Origin: Kovacikia minuta CCNUW1
GTDB lineage: Bacteria > Cyanobacteriota > Cyanobacteriia > Leptolyngbyales > Leptolyngbyaceae
NCBI RefSeq assembly: GCF_020091585.1
Contig: NZ_CP083582.1
Location: 6,520,536 to 6,584,535 of the forward strand
Reading direction: 5' to 3'
Length of the DNA: 64,000 bases
Part shown: in pieces, positions 9,185 through 19,400 of the stretch
Layout of the letters: each line of letters opens with the position of its first letter
Numbering within the stretch: position 1 is the first letter of the stretch
Program-made: the position numbers and the translations under genes
Notes under the pieces: model-generated
Database searches by the model: none
What the model was told of the DNA's origin: nothing
Seen by the model: only the letters and a program-made list of their open reading frames with translations

Positions 9185-10180
9185 ATGGCTCGGATGTATT
9201 ATGACGCGGACGCAAATTTAGATTTATTGGCTAACAAGACGATCGCCATCATTGGTTACGGTTCACAAGGTCACGCCCATGCCCTCAACCTCAAAGACAG
9301 TGGCATCAATGTGATTGTGGGACTGTATCCTGGCAGTAAGTCTGCGGTTAAAGCAAAGGAATCCGGGCTGACAGTTCACTCAGTCAACGATGCAGCCAAG
9401 CAGGCAGACTTCATCATGATTCTGCTGCCCGATGAAGTGCAGAAAACCGTTTACAAGAATGAAATTGAACCCCATCTGACGGAAGGCAAAACCCTGGCCT
9501 TTGCCCACGGGTTCAACATCCACTTTGCCCAGGTCGTTCCCCCCAGCCATATTGATGTCGTCATGGTTGCGCCTAAAGGCCCCGGACATTTGGTGCGCCG
9601 CACCTACGAACAGGGAGAAGGCGTACCCGCCCTGTTTGCGGTGTATCAGGATGCCTCAGGGCAAGCCCGCGATCGGGCAATGGCTTATGCGAAAGGTATC
9701 GGCGGCACCCGCGCCGGAATCCTGGAAACCACCTTCCGCGAAGAAACCGAAACCGACTTGTTTGGGGAACAGGTTGTTCTCTGCGGTGGATTAACTGCTC
9801 TCATCAAAGCCGGATTTGAAACCCTGGTAGAAGCCGGATATCAGCCCGAACTGGCATATTTCGAGTGCCTGCACGAAGTCAAACTGATTGTGGATTTGAT
9901 TGTGGAAGGTGGACTCGCCAAAATGCGCGACAGCATCTCCAACACAGCGGAATATGGTGACTTTACCCGTGGCCCCCGCATCGTCACCGACCAGACCCGC
10001 GTCGAGATGCGCAAAATCCTGAACGAAATCCAATCGGGTCAATTTGCCCGTGAGTTCGTTCTGGAAAATCAGGCAGGCAAACCCGGATTTACCGCCATGC
10101 GTCGCCGTGAAGCCGAACACCCGATCGAAGAAGTCGGCAAGGATCTGCGAGCGATGTTTAGCTGGTTGAAGAAGGTCTAA
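9185..10180 (+). CDS. ilvC: ketol-acid reductoisomerase
   Basis: The protein has 331 residues, the normal length for class I ketol-acid reductoisomerases. ATG 9185 is chosen because AAGGAG (9171-9176) sits at proper spacing and [15 protein letters not shown] is a typical cyanobacterial N-terminus; the upstream in-frame start is less likely. The NADPH-binding motif [13 protein letters not shown] lies near residue 18. The C-terminal knotted domain contains the Mg-binding acidic motifs, including ETDLFGEQ and the [11 protein letters not shown] region. The enzyme converts acetolactate or acetohydroxybutyrate to the dihydroxy acids of valine, isoleucine and leucine synthesis in the cytoplasm. It appears monocistronic, with its own terminator. 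Confidence 0.97.
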   Translation: MARMYYDADANLDLLANKTIAIIGYGSQGHAHALNLKDSGINVIVGLYPGSKSAVKAKESGLTVHSVNDAAKQADFIMILLPDEVQKTVYKNEIEPHLTEGKTLAFAHGFNIHFAQVVPPSHIDVVMVAPKGPGHLVRRTYEQGEGVPALFAVYQDASGQARDRAMAYAKGIGGTRAGILETTFREETETDLFGEQVVLCGGLTALIKAGFETLVEAGYQPELAYFECLHEVKLIVDLIVEGGLAKMRDSISNTAEYGDFTRGPRIVTDQTRVEMRKILNEIQSGQFAREFVLENQAGKPGFTAMRRREAEHPIEEVGKDLRAMFSWLKKV

Positions 10181-10209
10181 CCCTTAATAGAACACACATT
10201 GTTTATATC

Positions 10210-10270
10210 CCCGGCTTCTGGCAAAAAGCCAGTGTCATGCAGCTAACCTGACATGAAGCCGGGATTTTTT
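10210..10270 (+). terminator. ilvC terminator with three-way-junction shape
   Basis: A nine-base outer stem CCCGGCTTC (10210-10218) / GAAGCCGGG (10255-10263) is followed by A and six Ts. Inside it sit two further hairpins: TGGC-AAAAA-GCCA (10219-10231) and TGTCA/TGACA (10233-10237 with 10249-10253). A simple terminator would need only the outer stem. Confidence 0.75.
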
Positions 10271-10297
10271 GTGGTTCCGTCTCTTTAATTTTTGCTC

Positions 10298-10397
10298 ATA
10301 CCAAATCAAATCGTCTTCGTGGCACATCAACATCCTATAGGGGCGTTTGGCCAAACACCCCTACCCGATCGGGCGCGTTTTCAATTCAAACTGGTAT
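10298..10397. repeat. 100-base MITE-like element, intact copy
   Basis: The ends ATACCAAATC and CTGGTAT form short terminal inverted repeats. The centre is a near-perfect palindrome (GGGGCGTTTGGCC/AAACACCCC). The same sequence, reversed, occurs at 37607-39008, where an IS110 element splits it. The following 297 bases up to the DedA gene hold no gene I can support. Confidence 0.85.
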
Positions 10398-10694
10398 CAG
10401 GTCGTCTTTCACCCCACGCCCCTTATTCCTGATCTTTCGCCCTAACCTGTAGGGCAAGGGCGATACAATCTAGGACACCAAAATTTACTTAATTTACGAA
10501 TCTGGAGTGAAGATTCTCTGTTTCTCGTCTCACGACAGATGAAACCAGGTCTTTTTTTGTCAGAATAGGCTTTGATAAAAATTTACCAATTTCAACAAAA
10601 ATCATTGATTATCACACTTAGTCACTAGAACGTCCGGAACAAAGCCCTCAAACTTCGGGTCAAACAGTCAACTACTCACCGGGAAGCCACTCTA

Positions 10695-11324
10695 ATGGTT
10701 GAATGGATTACGAATACGATGCACTCCCTGGGTTACTGGGGGATCGGGATATTGATGTTCCTGGAAAACCTGTTTCCGCCCATTCCCTCCGAGCTAATTA
10801 TGCCCTTAGCAGGCTTTACCGTTGCCCAGGGTAAAATGCATTTTGTCCCCGCAGTGGTGGCAGGCGTAGTTGGGACAATGGTGGGAGCGCTCCCCTGGTA
10901 CTATGCGGGCAAAATTCTGGGTGAGCGGCGGCTGCGCCAACTCGCAGACAGGTATGGCAAATGGTTTGCCCTTTCAGGAAAGGATATTGATAAGGCAAAC
11001 TACTGGTTTAATCAACACGGTGGCAAGGCAGTGTTTTTTTGTCGCCTGGTACCAGGGGTGCGCACAATTATCTCTCTCCCCGCAGGTATAAGCGGCATGG
11101 CGATCGCCCCATTTCTGGTCTACTCAACCCTTGGTACCACGCTGTGGATTTTGATTCTGACTTCCCTGGGATATTTCCTGGGCAACAACTATTCTTTGGT
11201 AGACGAATACCTGGGTCCTGTTTCCAAGCTGGTACTGATTGGTTTAGTTCTCACCTTTGTAGGGTGGGTCTTTTACCGCAAGAAAAAGCTCAAATCCGAA
11301 AGGCGCAAGGTTCGCAATCGCTGA
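10695..11324 (+). CDS. DedA-family membrane protein
   Basis: The protein has 209 residues with several membrane segments. The DedA/VTT signature is clear: the N-terminal re-entrant segment FLENLFPPIPSELIMPLAG, then FFCRLVPGVRTIISLPAGISGM. DedA proteins are thought to move or flip lipids such as undecaprenyl phosphate or phosphatidylethanolamine across the inner membrane. The C-terminus is a basic tail (RKKKLKSERRKVRNR). A second, divergent DedA gene follows 154 bases downstream, with repeat sequence between them. Confidence 0.92.
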   Translation: MVEWITNTMHSLGYWGIGILMFLENLFPPIPSELIMPLAGFTVAQGKMHFVPAVVAGVVGTMVGALPWYYAGKILGERRLRQLADRYGKWFALSGKDIDKANYWFNQHGGKAVFFCRLVPGVRTIISLPAGISGMAIAPFLVYSTLGTTLWILILTSLGYFLGNNYSLVDEYLGPVSKLVLIGLVLTFVGWVFYRKKKLKSERRKVRNR

Positions 11325-11329
11325 CTAGA

Positions 11330-11460
11330 AGAAGGCAGAGGGCAGAGGGCAGAAGGACAGGAGGATACGGAGACACGGGGACACGGAGAACTCAATTCAA
11401 AATTCATAATTCTCTCAATCCTCCCCCACACCCCACACCCCACACCCCTACCCCCTATTA
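11330..11460 (+). repeat. intergenic short-tandem repeats (GGCAGAG and CCCCACA families)
   Basis: GGCAGAG heptamers (11333-11350) are followed by GGATACGGAGACACGGGGACACGG and then CCCCACA heptamers (11423-11450). The same families appear inside the TPR-CHAT and kinase genes. Confidence 0.8.
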
Positions 11461-11478
11461 TTCCTGAGGAGAAAATTG

Positions 11479-12099
11479 ATGCACCTGGATGTTGCCCATC
11501 TACGCCACCTGATTGAAACATTGGGCTTTTGGGGAGGACATCTGGCAATTTGGATCGTTGTGTTTGCAGAGTCCGGATTGTTGGTTGGATTTTTTTTACC
11601 TGGAGACAGCCTGCTATTTACCTCTGGGTTCCTCGCGTCCCAGCACATCTTAAATATTCAACTCCTGCTCCTGGGTACTTTTATCTGTGCCGTTGTAGGG
11701 GATAATGTTGGCTATGCCACTGGTCATAAATTTGGTCGTCGTCTGTTCCGCCGGGAAGACTCCTGGTTCTTTCATAAAAAGCATTTAATTACTGCCCAAG
11801 ACTTTTATGCCAAATACGGAAAAAAAGCGATCGTCCTTGCCCGTTTCATGCCGATAGTTCGGACTTTTGCCCCAATTGTCGCTGGCATCGGTTCAATGAA
11901 GTACCGGACGTTCGTCTCCTACAACATTGTAGGTGGATTTATCTGGACGTTTGGAGTCACTCTCCTGGGTTATTTTTTAGGACAGATTATTCCAGATGTA
12001 GACAAATATTTATTACCGATTATTTTAGTGATTGTGGTTGTTTCGATTGCTCCATCCATCCTTCACCTTTACCAAGAGCGAAAATCTAACAAACATTGA
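11479..12099 (+). CDS. DedA-family membrane protein (second paralogue)
   Basis: The protein has 206 residues from ATG 11479, with GAGGAG at 11466-11471. It carries the DedA motifs FAESGLLVGFFLPGDSLLF and ARFMPIVRTFAPIVAGIGSM, and ends with a transmembrane helix. It belongs to a different DedA subgroup from the preceding gene, since its first motif reads LPGD rather than PPIPSE. Its stop overlaps the TTG start of the ABC transporter by four bases (TTGA), suggesting translational coupling and a shared role in envelope lipid handling. Confidence 0.92.
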   Translation: MHLDVAHLRHLIETLGFWGGHLAIWIVVFAESGLLVGFFLPGDSLLFTSGFLASQHILNIQLLLLGTFICAVVGDNVGYATGHKFGRRLFRREDSWFFHKKHLITAQDFYAKYGKKAIVLARFMPIVRTFAPIVAGIGSMKYRTFVSYNIVGGFIWTFGVTLLGYFLGQIIPDVDKYLLPIILVIVVVSIAPSILHLYQERKSNKH

Positions 12100-13823
12100 A
12101 CTCACGCGATCGCTACTTGCAGCTTCTGGCTTACGTTCGACCCCACGGTCGGACTATTCTTCAAGCACTGATCTGCACGCTAATTTTTATGGCTATCTGG
12201 CCCCTATTAGCCAGCATTGCGGGCGAGATTGCCGTCGCCATTGCCCAGGGGAATGTCCTTGCCATCGCCAGACTTGCCGGAATTAGTTCATTCGTCTTCC
12301 TAATTCAGAAAATAGCCCAGTACGGACAGGATTCATTGATTGCGAAGGCATCATTGGCGATCGTGTTCGACCTGCGTAAGCAAGTTTATGCCCACCTTCA
12401 ACGGCTCAGCCTCAGCTACTTCGAGAAAGCACAAAGTGGGGATCTGGCCTATCGCCTGACGGAGGATATCGATCGGGTTGGAGAGGTTGTTAACAAAATC
12501 TTCCACCAGTTTCTTCCCAGCACAGTCCAACTGATTGTGGTTTTGGGTTATATGGTTTACCTCAACTGGCAGTTGACCCTGGCAACCCTGATCATCGCTC
12601 CCCTCATCGCACTGCTAATTACGACCTTTGGCGAACAACTTCGCAAGCTTTCTTTCCGTAGTCAGAGCCGTATTTCTAACCTGTCAGCCCTACTGGTTGA
12701 AGTGTTTAGCGGCATGCGTCTAGTGCAAGCCTTTGCTGCCGAAAACTATATGCTGGATCGGTTCAGTCGGGAAGCAGAGCGAAACCGCCGTGCCCGTTAC
12801 CGAACTGAACAACTGAAGGCGATTCAGGTGCCAGCCGTCGGTTTTTTAGAATCTGCCAGTCTACTCCTGCTGCTGTTGTTAGGAGGATGGCAGGTTCATC
12901 TTGGTAACCTGACTGGAGGAGCCTTTGTCAGCTACCTGACTGCGGTTCTAATGTTGATTGATCCGATTTCGTTAGTCACCAGTAACTACAACGAATTCAA
13001 ACAGGGGGAAGCGTCGATCGATCGAATTTTTGAACTGATGGATATCCAACCAACGGTTTTAGAAAAATCAGGCGCAGTTGCCTTGCCCCCTGTTACTGGC
13101 AAGGTGGAGTATCGCAATGTCAGCTTTTCCTACCAACCGGATCAACCGGTTCTGAAGGACCTGAGTTTAATGGCAATGCCGGGAGAGGCGATCGCCCTAG
13201 TGGGGGCTTCCGGTGCCGGAAAAACAACGATGGCAAACCTGTTACCCCGTTTTTATGACCCACAAGCGGGGCAAATTTTGATCGATGGGGTAGATATCCG
13301 GGATGTAACACTGGCCAGCCTACGGCGGCAAATTGGAATTGTCCCACAGGAAACAATTTTATTCTCAGGTACGATCGCCCAGAATATTGCCTTTGGTCAG
13401 GCAGAATTCGATCTGGACGCCCTTCAAGAAGCCGCTCGCATTGCCAACGCCCACCAGTTCATCGTGGAATTTCCCCAGGGCTATCAAACCTGGGTGGGGG
13501 AACGTGGCGTCAACCTGTCTGGAGGACAACGACAGAGACTCGCCATTGCTCGGGCGGTGTTACTCAATCCCCGCATTTTGATTTTGGATGAAGCAACCTC
13601 CGCCCTCGATTCAGAATCCGAAGCCCTGGTTCAAGAGGCGTTAGAACGGCTCATGCAAAACCGTACAGTTTTCATCATTGCCCACCGCCTTGCCACCGTC
13701 CGACGCTCCGATCGCATCCTCGTTTTAGAGCAGGGACGCCTGGTGGAATCGGGCACCCACGCCGAACTACTTGACAAGGGCGGACGCTATGCCCGCTTTT
13801 ATGCCCAGCAGTTTCAAGAGTAG
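12096..13823 (+). CDS. MsbA-like ABC exporter (fused membrane and ATPase domains)
   Basis: The protein has 575 residues, the usual size of a half-transporter. Residues 1-315 form the six-helix exporter domain. Residues about 335-575 are the nucleotide-binding domain: Walker A GASGAGKTT (about 370), Q-loop IVPQETILFSG, signature LSGGQRQRLAIARA (about 474), Walker B ILILDEATSALD and the switch IIAHRLAT. Half-transporters of this type dimerise and export lipids, lipid-linked sugars or peptides; the substrate cannot be read from the sequence. The TTG start overlaps the stop of the upstream DedA gene. There is no peptidase domain, so a bacteriocin exporter of the C39 type is unlikely. Confidence 0.93.
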   Translation: MNSRDRYLQLLAYVRPHGRTILQALICTLIFMAIWPLLASIAGEIAVAIAQGNVLAIARLAGISSFVFLIQKIAQYGQDSLIAKASLAIVFDLRKQVYAHLQRLSLSYFEKAQSGDLAYRLTEDIDRVGEVVNKIFHQFLPSTVQLIVVLGYMVYLNWQLTLATLIIAPLIALLITTFGEQLRKLSFRSQSRISNLSALLVEVFSGMRLVQAFAAENYMLDRFSREAERNRRARYRTEQLKAIQVPAVGFLESASLLLLLLLGGWQVHLGNLTGGAFVSYLTAVLMLIDPISLVTSNYNEFKQGEASIDRIFELMDIQPTVLEKSGAVALPPVTGKVEYRNVSFSYQPDQPVLKDLSLMAMPGEAIALVGASGAGKTTMANLLPRFYDPQAGQILIDGVDIRDVTLASLRRQIGIVPQETILFSGTIAQNIAFGQAEFDLDALQEAARIANAHQFIVEFPQGYQTWVGERGVNLSGGQRQRLAIARAVLLNPRILILDEATSALDSESEALVQEALERLMQNRTVFIIAHRLATVRRSDRILVLEQGRLVESGTHAELLDKGGRYARFYAQQFQE

Positions 13824-14037
13824 GGGGTAGGGGGTAGGGGGTAGGGGGTAGGGTTCATCCCTCATCCCCCATCCCCTCTCTTTCTTTCATCCTTCCATTT
13901 AGACTGGGAATACAATCTCAATTGATTGTCATAGCCACGAATGTTAGGGCATTTTAATGTCATCGAAAATCTCCTGTCCCTGGGTTATTTCTTCCCTGAC
14001 ACCTGACACCTAACACCTGACACCTGTTATAATCCCC
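13822..14037 (+). repeat. intergenic tandem repeats
   Basis: Four copies of TAGGGGG(G) start right at the stop codon of the ABC gene. CATCCCTCATCCC sequence and later three copies of TGACACCTGACACC-type units (14000-14027) follow. Confidence 0.7.
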
Positions 14038-14062
14038 ATCCAAGCTCTCAGGAGCACTCTTT

Positions 14063-14875
14063 ATGGAACCCCTCCTCGCTGCTTTTGTACTATCGCTTAT
14101 CGGTTATGTTTTCGGTTCGGTCAAAATCATTAATCAGGGAACAGAGGGGTTAGTCGAACGGTTTGGGCAATACCGCCGGACGCTGAAACCTGGTTTGAAT
14201 GTGGTGATTCCACTTATTGACACGGTTTTGGTTGAATCAACTCGTGAGCAGTTACTCGATATTGACCCTCAATCGGCAATCACACGGGATAATGTGTCAC
14301 TTACGGTGGATGCGGTGATGTATTGGAAAATCCTGGATGTCCAAAAAGCCTACTATGCAATTGAAGACCTGGTAGCAGCTCTGGAAAATCTGGTTATTAC
14401 AACCCTGCGTTCTGAAATTGGCAAAATGGATTTGCGGGAAACGATTTCTTCGCGAACCAAAATTAACCAGGCATTGCTGCACGAATTGGATGAGGCAACC
14501 GAAACCTGGGGCGTTAAAGTGATTCGGGTAGAGGTGCAGGGTATTCAGCTATCAGAGGAATTACGGGCAGCACTGGAAAAGGAACGAACAGCAGAGAGCC
14601 TGCGTAAAGCTCAAATCTCTGAAACGGAGGGTGTGGTGGAATCCATCCAGCGTCTATCCAGGGCTTTACAAACTCAACCCAACTCGGATGCGGTACTAAA
14701 ATATCTTTTTATGAAAGATTATGTGAATGCGAACGCCAAGTTGGGTGAGAGTAATAACTCTAAAATTATCTTTATGGACCCCAAAGCACTGACTGAAACT
14801 GTAAGTGAGCTAATTGCAGGCAGTGAAGGCGGAGAAGGGATTATGCAAAACAACACGGATGATGGGCAGGGATAG
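14063..14875 (+). CDS. SPFH/band-7 (stomatin-like) membrane protein
   Basis: The protein has 270 residues. One N-terminal membrane segment (3-22) is followed by the stomatin signature: INQGTEGLVERFGQYRRTLKPGLN, then VIPLIDTVL and the ITRDNVSLTVDAVMYWKILD strand pair. The C-terminal half is a charged helical region (EELRAALEKERTAESLRKAQ) that drives oligomerisation in this family. Slipins organise membrane microdomains and often partner NfeD or proteases; no nfeD gene is adjacent here. The start ATG follows CAGGAG (14049-14054). Confidence 0.92.
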   Translation: MEPLLAAFVLSLIGYVFGSVKIINQGTEGLVERFGQYRRTLKPGLNVVIPLIDTVLVESTREQLLDIDPQSAITRDNVSLTVDAVMYWKILDVQKAYYAIEDLVAALENLVITTLRSEIGKMDLRETISSRTKINQALLHELDEATETWGVKVIRVEVQGIQLSEELRAALEKERTAESLRKAQISETEGVVESIQRLSRALQTQPNSDAVLKYLFMKDYVNANAKLGESNNSKIIFMDPKALTETVSELIAGSEGGEGIMQNNTDDGQG

Positions 14876-14878
14876 GAA

Positions 14879-14943
14879 TGGGGGATGAGGGATGAGGGAT
14901 GAGGGATGAGGGATGAAGGATGAAGGATGAAGGATAAAGGCTA
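14879..14943 (+). repeat. GGGATGA / GGATGAA heptamer array
   Basis: Seven to eight consecutive 7-base units (gggatgaggg..., then aggatgaagg...) lie in the gap between the convergent SPFH and folP genes. The same array type recurs near 53.9 and 62.1 kb. Confidence 0.8.
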
Positions 14944-14979
14944 AAATCTGACACCTACCACCTGATACCTGCCACCTAG

Positions 14980-15837
14980 TTATCGCCAAATGGCATCCGC
15001 GACTCGGCAGACATCGTACATTTCCGCGCTATCGTGAACACGCAAAATATCCGCGGAGCCTGCGATCGCAGCACAGCAGGCAGCGGCTGTTCCCCAGATT
15101 CGTTGTTTGGGGTCGGGCTGGTCGAGAATGTGCCCAATAAAACTTTTGCGCGAGGGACCCACCAGAACCGGACAACCAAGGGAACGAAATTCTTGCAGGC
15201 GACGGAGAATTTCAAGGTTTTGGGGGTAGGTTTTGGCAAACCCAATTCCGGGATCAATTGCAATGCGGAAACGATCAATTCCACAGGCGATCGCGGCTTC
15301 AATGCGCTGCTTCAAGAACGCCAGAATTTCTCCAACTAAGTCCTGATAGTCCGTCAATTGCTGCATCGTGCGTGGGTTTCCCCGGATATGCATGAGTACG
15401 ATCGGAACCCCCAATCTGGCAGCTGTTGGCAGCATATCTGGGTCAAAGGTTGCTGCCGAAATATCGTTAATCAGATCTGCTCCAGCAGCGATCGCCGCCT
15501 GTGCTACCGAAGCCCGTGTGGTATCGATGGAAATGGGCAGATTCGTTTCCTGCCGTACAGCTTTGATAACAGGAATCACCCGACTTAATTCTTCTTCCGT
15601 AGAGATTTCAATGGCTTGGGGTCGGGTAGACTGCCCCCCAATGTCCAGAATGTCTGCCCCCGAACTTATCAGATGCCGCCCCTGCGCCACAGCGGTCTGT
15701 AGAGTATGAAACTGCCCCCCATCACTGAAGCTATCCGGCGTGACATTCAAAATCCCCATTAAGTAGGTTCGCTGTCCCCAAACAAAAGACGTACTTCTTA
15801 AATTCCAGGCTGGCAGCAGGGGAATTGCAGTAGACAT
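14980..15837 (-). CDS. folP: dihydropteroate synthase
   Basis: The protein has 285 residues, the normal length. It carries the two classical signatures: GILNVTPDSFSDGG near the N-terminus (pterin site) and GADILDIGGQSTRP. The later motifs SIDTTRASVAQ, DINDIS-like LINDISA, IDPGIGFAKT and VGPSRKSFIG complete the TIM-barrel active site. The enzyme joins para-aminobenzoate to dihydropterin pyrophosphate in folate synthesis and is the sulfonamide target. It is convergent with the SPFH gene and has no folate-gene neighbour here. Confidence 0.97.
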   Translation of the reverse strand: MSTAIPLLPAWNLRSTSFVWGQRTYLMGILNVTPDSFSDGGQFHTLQTAVAQGRHLISSGADILDIGGQSTRPQAIEISTEEELSRVIPVIKAVRQETNLPISIDTTRASVAQAAIAAGADLINDISAATFDPDMLPTAARLGVPIVLMHIRGNPRTMQQLTDYQDLVGEILAFLKQRIEAAIACGIDRFRIAIDPGIGFAKTYPQNLEILRRLQEFRSLGCPVLVGPSRKSFIGHILDQPDPKQRIWGTAAACCAAIAGSADILRVHDSAEMYDVCRVADAIWR

Positions 15838-16477
15838 AGGTTGATTTTGAGGTGACTGGGAGTTAGGACTACAGACAATAGACTTTGGATCTTAAACCGT
15901 TTAGCCCCCACACCAGAGGTTAGATGTTGATGGCTTATCGGCCAAAATCGGTAGTCTAAAGTACAAGTGGGAAATTTATGAAGATTCTAAATAGAAATTC
16001 TTTATTCTCCAGGATGGTCTGACTAAAACTCCATCATTACAGGAAAATGAGAGAGAGGTCGGTTGAAAGTAGTCATCGCCAGGTTGAACAAAGCGATCGA
16101 GGCATGAAGTCTTCCCATGCCTCGCGCCATCCAGGATAGACAGTTTTGACTTTTATGGGCATTCCCTGAGCGCGGACGGCTTTTTCGGGAACTATAGTCC
16201 AATCTGGCGCTTCGTTTTCTCTCGCTGCCATCAGTCAGGGTGAAACGCTCCTATCTCAATGGCATGAAAATCAATCAGGTGTATCAACCATTGCTTGAAA
16301 GTCCCAGGATTCACACAGGCATTGCAGGTGGTAGGTATCAGGTGTCAGGTGTCAGTCAATTTCACCCAATTAGCAGGATTCACGTTGTCCGGATTCACCC
16401 GATTCAGGATTGCTTAATGCTTGTAGCCCGATACCTGCTATCAGCGAATAGATGGATTGTTCCACCGAGGCTAACCC
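15838..16477. other. 640-base gap with one hairpin, no supported gene
   Basis: A nine-base stem CGAGGCATG (16098-16106) / CATGCCTCG (16116-16124) is not followed by a T-run. Repeat-like GGTGGTAGGTATCAGGTGTCAGG occurs at 16327-16350. The region should hold the promoters of folP (leftward) and of the signalling cluster (rightward), but no convincing boxes were identified. Confidence 0.5.
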
Positions 16478-19400
16478 ATGAGAAGAAACACATTGAGGCA
16501 ACTGTCTGAACGAGGAATTCTGCTCAGCATATTCCTGGTTTTTACGGTTCCCTTTGTTATCGTGGTGAATCAGTTGGTGGCTGAAATTAATGTCAGCATC
16601 GATTTTGCGGCAAAAGAACGGCGCGGCTTGCAGTATAACAACCCCCTCCGCAGAATCCTGGAACAGGTTTCCCAACATCAGCAATTCACCCAGGCAGAAC
16701 GAACCGATCCTGAATTTAAGCAGCAACGGCTCAACGTTCAAGCTGACATTGCGGTAACGATCGAGGAAATTGATGAAATCGATCAGAGGCTGGGAAATAC
16801 CCTACAGACCTCAGCAAAGTGGGGACAACTGAAAGCCCAATGGCAGCAATTGAAGCAGGAATCACCACGGGTTTCCTTAGAGCAAAGTCTGAAACTCCAC
16901 ACCGCTCTCATTGCCCAACTTCTAGCACTCATGGCCCACGTGGGGGATACCTCTAACCTGATCCTTGATCCTGATCTGGATTCTTACTATCTCATGGATG
17001 CGTTGGTCAATAAGCTTCCAGAAACCATTGAGGGCATGACCCAGGCAAGAGAATTGGGAGCAAAGGTCAGCCAGAAAGAATCTCCTTCACTCAATGAAAA
17101 AGTTGAGTTGATCGGGTTATCGAATGGGATCGCGATTTCCCAAACAGCAGTTAACCGGGGAAGGGATGTTGGTTCTCGCTTTAACCCCAACCTGAAAGCT
17201 CTACTTGATCGGTATTTTCTGGAAAGTACGGACTCTGGCAACAAATTTTCCAACTTAATCCAGGCAATTGGGGTTCAGAGCGCCGCTGTTCCATCGGGTC
17301 GGGTTGTGCAGACTGGAAACCGGGCGATCGCTGACCAATTTAAACTCTACGATGCCATTTCTCCCGCTCTAGATCGATTGCTGTACAATCGAATCAATAA
17401 GTTTACTCAGAAAAAAAACCAAATTCGGTTATTTGGCTTACTCAGCCTGTTGGCGGTAATGGCGATCTTTGCAGCTTTGATCCGCAGTTTGATTCAACAC
17501 AAACAGGCAGAAAAACGGTTAGGGGTACAATATGCCACTTCACGGGTTTTAGCGGAAACAAACACCCTAAATCAGTCGGTATCAGAGATTTTGCAAACAA
17601 TTTGCAAAAATCTGGGATGGGAACTGGGCTACCTGTGGATTGTCAACCCCCAAACGCAACAATTGGAATATGCCCAGAGCTGGCGGGGGGTCTCAGCTAA
17701 AACGTCTGAATTTGAAGCAGACCACATTACTAAGACGTTCAAACCGGGTACTGGCATGATTGGGCGGGTTTGGAGCTTAGGCGAGCCGATCTGGATACGG
17801 GACATTGCCAAAGACGATCGATTTGTGGGCGCTGACAAGGCAATTCAAGCAGGACTGCGCTCAGCCTTCGGATTTCCGATTAAAACCGGGGATCAGGTGG
17901 TCGGCGTGATGTCGTTTTTCCACCACAGAATCTGCCAGCCAGATACGGAACTTAACCAGATGATGGCAACGGTTGGCAGGCAGATTGGACAGTTCATTAA
18001 GCGCAAGCAGGTGGAGGAAGCGCTGGAGCTGGAACGGCAACAGTCAGAAGCAGTGCTGCGAGAGCGGGAGGAATTGCTCCGATTGGCATTGGGTGCCGCC
18101 CGCATGGGAGCCTGGGACTGGAATATTATTACCGGAGAAGAAAAATGGTCACGGGAAGTTGCTGAAATCTTTGGGGAAGATCCCGATACCCGTGAAACTT
18201 CCTACGAAGTCTTCATCGAGCGCATTCACCCGGACGATCGGGCATATATGGAGCAGGCGCAGCAGCGAACCCTGGAGCAAGGGCAAGAGTATAACGTTGA
18301 ATACCGGATTGTCCAGGACGATGGCAGCATTCATTGGGTTAATAGTCGTGGAAATGTGATGCGGGATAACGATGGCAAACCCGTCCGAATGACTGGGATC
18401 ACGATGGATGTGAGCGATCGCAAACGAGCCGAGCTTTCCCTTCAACAAGCTGAGGAAAAATATCGCAGCATCTTTGAAAATGCTGCCGATGGGATCTTTC
18501 AGACAACGGTCGAGGGAATTTACGTCAGTGCAAATCCAGCCCTGGCAAAAATTTACGGCTATGACTCACCCGCAGCCCTAATCGCCAGCCTTTCTAATCA
18601 GATCGAACACCAACTCTATATCGACCCCCAGCGGCGGGCAGAATTCGTTCAACTGATGAATCAACATGGGGCAGTCGCAGACTTTGAGTCCCAGGTTTAC
18701 CGCCGTGATGGCAGCATTATCTGGATTTCTGAGAATGCCCGCGAAGTCCGCGACTGTGATGGCAAGCTACTTTACTACGAAGGCATTGTCAAAGATATTA
18801 CCGATCGCAAGCAGGCAGCCGAAGAACTGTTCAAAGCGAAAGAAGCCGCTGAAGCTGCTAGCCATGCCAAAAGCCAATTCCTGGCCAATATGAGCCATGA
18901 ACTGCGCACCCCTCTAAATGCCATTATTGGCTACAGCGAAATGCTCCAGGAAGATGCCCAGGACATGGGCTACGACGACATCATCCCCGATCTGGGTAAA
19001 ATCTGTGGAGCTGGGAAACACCTGTTGGGGCTGATTAACGACATCCTCGATATCTCCAAGATCGAAGCGGGCAGAATGGATCTGTACCTGGAAACCTTTT
19101 GTATCCCTGACCTGATTGATGAAGTGGAAGCCACCGTTCAACCCCTGGTCGAGAAAAACGGTAACAAACTGGTTGTCCACTGTCCCCCCGATCTGGAAAC
19201 CATGTATGCCGACCAAACAAAGGTTCGCCAAACCCTACTCAACCTCCTGAGTAATGCCAGCAAATTTACCAAGAACGGAATAATTACATTGACGGTGGAG
19301 AGCGGGAGTAGTCACCATTCTCAATCCTCCCCCATACCCCATACCCCACACCCCACACCCCACATCCTTTTCACGGTTTCTGACACCGGCATCGGTATGA

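Noticed and set aside
9131-9185. Leader-peptide attenuator of ilvC
   Set aside because: No short frame rich in Val, Leu or Ile codons and no alternative hairpins are seen between the candidate promoter and the start.
11039-11467. 142-residue reading frame overlapping the first DedA gene
   Set aside because: It is a shadow of the DedA frame extended by CCCCACA repeats.
16240-16509. 89-residue forward reading frame before the first kinase
   Set aside because: It overlaps repeat-like sequence and the kinase start, has no recognisable domain and no ribosome binding site.
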